DNA of 64,000 nucleotides. It comes from Verrucomicrobiota bacterium. Lineage in GTDB: Bacteria > Verrucomicrobiota > Verrucomicrobiia > Verrucomicrobiales > Akkermansiaceae. Numbering within the stretch: the first letter of the stretch is position 1; each line of letters opens with the position of its first letter. This document shows, one piece after another, positions 62,761 to 64,000 of the stretch. The translations under genes and the position numbers were made by a program. Where the stretch lies: NCBI GenBank assembly GCA_018969605.1, contig JAGWXY010000001.1, positions 1 to 64,000 on the forward strand, read 5' to 3'. Under the pieces are notes generated by a model. That model was not told the origin of the DNA. It saw nothing but the letters and a program-made list of their open reading frames with translations, and did not search any database.

Positions 62761-63816
62761 ATGTTCATTGATCACATTCGGATCTTCGCGAAGGCCGGCG
62801 ATGGTGGCGACGGAGTTGTTTCCTGGCGTCGGGAGAAATTTGTGCCGCGTGGGGGTCCGGACGGTGGCGATGGTGGCGCGGGTGGCAATGTTGTTTTGGT
62901 GGTCGACCCCTCGACGGACAATCTTCGCCAGTATCATTTCGATCCCAAGCTCATTGCCGAAAACGGCAAGAATGGTGGTGGCACGCGCAAGACCGGCAAG
63001 AGCGGCAAGGTCGTGATCGGTCGTGTGCCGCCGGGCACGGTGGTCTATCGCGCGAATGCAGCGACCGTGCAAGAGGCGGTGGAGATGGAGCGCGGCGATG
63101 AAGGCATCGACCTCGAACCGATTGCGGACCTCACGGAAAACGGTCAGGAATTTGTGCTCTGCAAAGGTGGCGAGCCGGGCAAAGGCAACTGGCATTTCCG
63201 CACGCCGACGAACCGCGCGCCGGTCGAATGCACGCTCGGAACGCCGGGTGAGCTTGGAGTTTTTTATCTCGAGCTGCGTCGCATTGCCGATGTCGGTCTG
63301 GTGGGGTTTCCGAATGCGGGCAAGTCGACCTTGCTGGGCAAACTTTCCGCCGCGAAGCCAAAGGTCGCCTCGTATCCTTTCACCACGCTGCAACCGGTGG
63401 TGGGCGTGCTCGAGTTTCCCGGCTACCGCCGCTGCACGATTGCCGACATTCCGGGCTTGATCGAAGGGGCTCACGAAAACCGCGGGTTGGGTCATGAATT
63501 TTTGCGTCACATCACACGCTGCCGCATGCTGCTTTTCGTCGTCGACATGGCGGGCAGTGAGGCGCGTGATCCGGTTTCGGATTTGGAAATTTTGCGTCGC
63601 GAGATTCGCGAGTACGACGAAGAGCTTGCGCGCTTTCCGTGGAAGGTCGTGGCCAACAAGATGGACCTCGAAGGCGCGGCCGAGCACCTGGCGAATTTTC
63701 GTCAGAGATTCCCGAAGGTTGAGATCATTCCGATTTCTGCCGAGAGCGGTGAGGGCATGGATGACTTGCGCCGGATGCTCGACAGCGAAGTGGCCACTCA
63801 TCCGAACGAGAAGTGA
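62761..63816 (+). CDS. obg: GTPase Obg/CgtA
   Basis: 351 residues. A Gly-rich N-terminal Obg fold (1-157; FAKAGDGGDGVVSWRREKF) is followed by a G domain with P-loop GFPNAGKSTLL (about 185), switch TIADIPGLIEGAHENRGLGHEF, and NKMD (G4). It is a 50S assembly and stringent-response GTPase. There is no extra C-terminal OCT domain. The stop TGA overlaps the ATG of the next gene (63814-63818). Confidence 0.95.
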   Translation: MFIDHIRIFAKAGDGGDGVVSWRREKFVPRGGPDGGDGGAGGNVVLVVDPSTDNLRQYHFDPKLIAENGKNGGGTRKTGKSGKVVIGRVPPGTVVYRANAATVQEAVEMERGDEGIDLEPIADLTENGQEFVLCKGGEPGKGNWHFRTPTNRAPVECTLGTPGELGVFYLELRRIADVGLVGFPNAGKSTLLGKLSAAKPKVASYPFTTLQPVVGVLEFPGYRRCTIADIPGLIEGAHENRGLGHEFLRHITRCRMLLFVVDMAGSEARDPVSDLEILRREIREYDEELARFPWKVVANKMDLEGAAEHLANFRQRFPKVEIIPISAESGEGMDDLRRMLDSEVATHPNEK

Positions 63817-64000
63817 TGAAAGATGCCCAGGAAATGGTGTTTGTGTACGGGACTTTGCGGCGAGATGCATCAAATCATTTCCGCATGGCTGATTCGCGCT
63901 TTGTGTCGGAGGGGTTGGTGCGCGGGAGGCTCTATCGCATCGATTGGTATCCGGGCATTGTAGCCGATGAAAATGCCGGGCCGGTGGTTGGGGAAATTTT
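63816..64000 (+). CDS. Gamma-glutamylcyclotransferase-like (AIG2/YtfP) protein, cut by window edge
   Basis: The first 61 residues are visible: MKDAQEMVFVYGTLRRDASNHF, then GLVRGRLYRIDWYPGIVADE and GPVVGEI. The VYGTLR motif and YPGI-containing strand are the hallmark of the gamma-glutamylcyclotransferase-like fold. Small proteins of this type (YtfP) have varied or unknown activity. The start codon overlaps the obg stop, so it is cotranscribed with obg. The catalytic Glu lies outside the window. Confidence 0.82.
   Translation, partial: MKDAQEMVFVYGTLRRDASNHFRMADSRFVSEGLVRGRLYRIDWYPGIVADENAGPVVGEI

Overview
The window looks like chromosomal DNA of a free-living, moderately GC-rich bacterium of the phylum Verrucomicrobiota. 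The best single clue is a perfect TGTTC-N4-GAACA box just upstream of lexA (39257-39270), the LexA operator type described for that phylum. A secreted subtilase ending in a DPDGD / EYAFGLNP-type C-terminal module, and scattered short palindromic and low-complexity repeats, fit the same picture. No prophage, integrase, insertion sequence or CRISPR array was found.

Layout. 1-8.3 kb: housekeeping genes (dtd, dnaB, nadE, rsmH away from its usual division cluster, a photolyase, a small AP2-like protein, rpoA-rplQ). 8.5-13.5 kb: an L-arabinose operon araBAD with a divergent LacI-type regulator. 13.6-20.6 kb: a MacAB-like ABC exporter, purine nucleoside phosphorylase, BrkB and HPP membrane proteins. 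20.7-24.8 kb: NAD-dependent formate dehydrogenase, divergent from a TIM-barrel isomerase, beta-hydroxyacid dehydrogenase and alpha/beta hydrolase operon. 25-30.6 kb: coaX, a Tat-exported superoxide dismutase, the queuosine precursor cluster queF-queC-queD-folE2, and aat. 30.7-33.8 kb: tRNA-Thr, a subtilase and tRNA-Ser, with an unusual repeat tail behind each tRNA. 33.8-37.8 kb: envelope and periplasmic genes, including a tandem FKBP and a rhodanese lipoprotein. 38-41 kb: a 15-bp minisatellite, lexA, a TPR protein, tRNA-Arg and tmRNA. 41-48.5 kb: carbonic anhydrase, HrpA-type helicase, a PIN/RHH toxin-antitoxin pair, a class V aminotransferase and dapA. 48.9-56.2 kb: a second LacI paralogue divergent from xylA, a thioredoxin-fold protein without CXXC, an AraC regulator divergent from a GH4 glycosidase, and a broken GH36 alpha-galactosidase. 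56-64 kb: panD, sdhB, smc, dapF, obg and the start of a gamma-glutamylcyclotransferase-like gene.

The catabolic genes (arabinose, xylose, alpha-galactoside or related) each have their own local regulator, consistent with a plant-polysaccharide sugar user. The most unusual signal is at the tRNA-Thr and tRNA-Ser genes. Each is followed by two near-identical repeat units (113 bp and 182 bp). Every unit opens with a copy of the tRNA 3' end (17 or 19 nt), continues with an inverted imperfect copy of the same T-arm/acceptor sequence, and closes with a roughly 55-nt core shared between the two loci. The layout recalls the rtT repeats of the E. coli tyrT operon, but the core is shared by two unrelated tRNA loci here.
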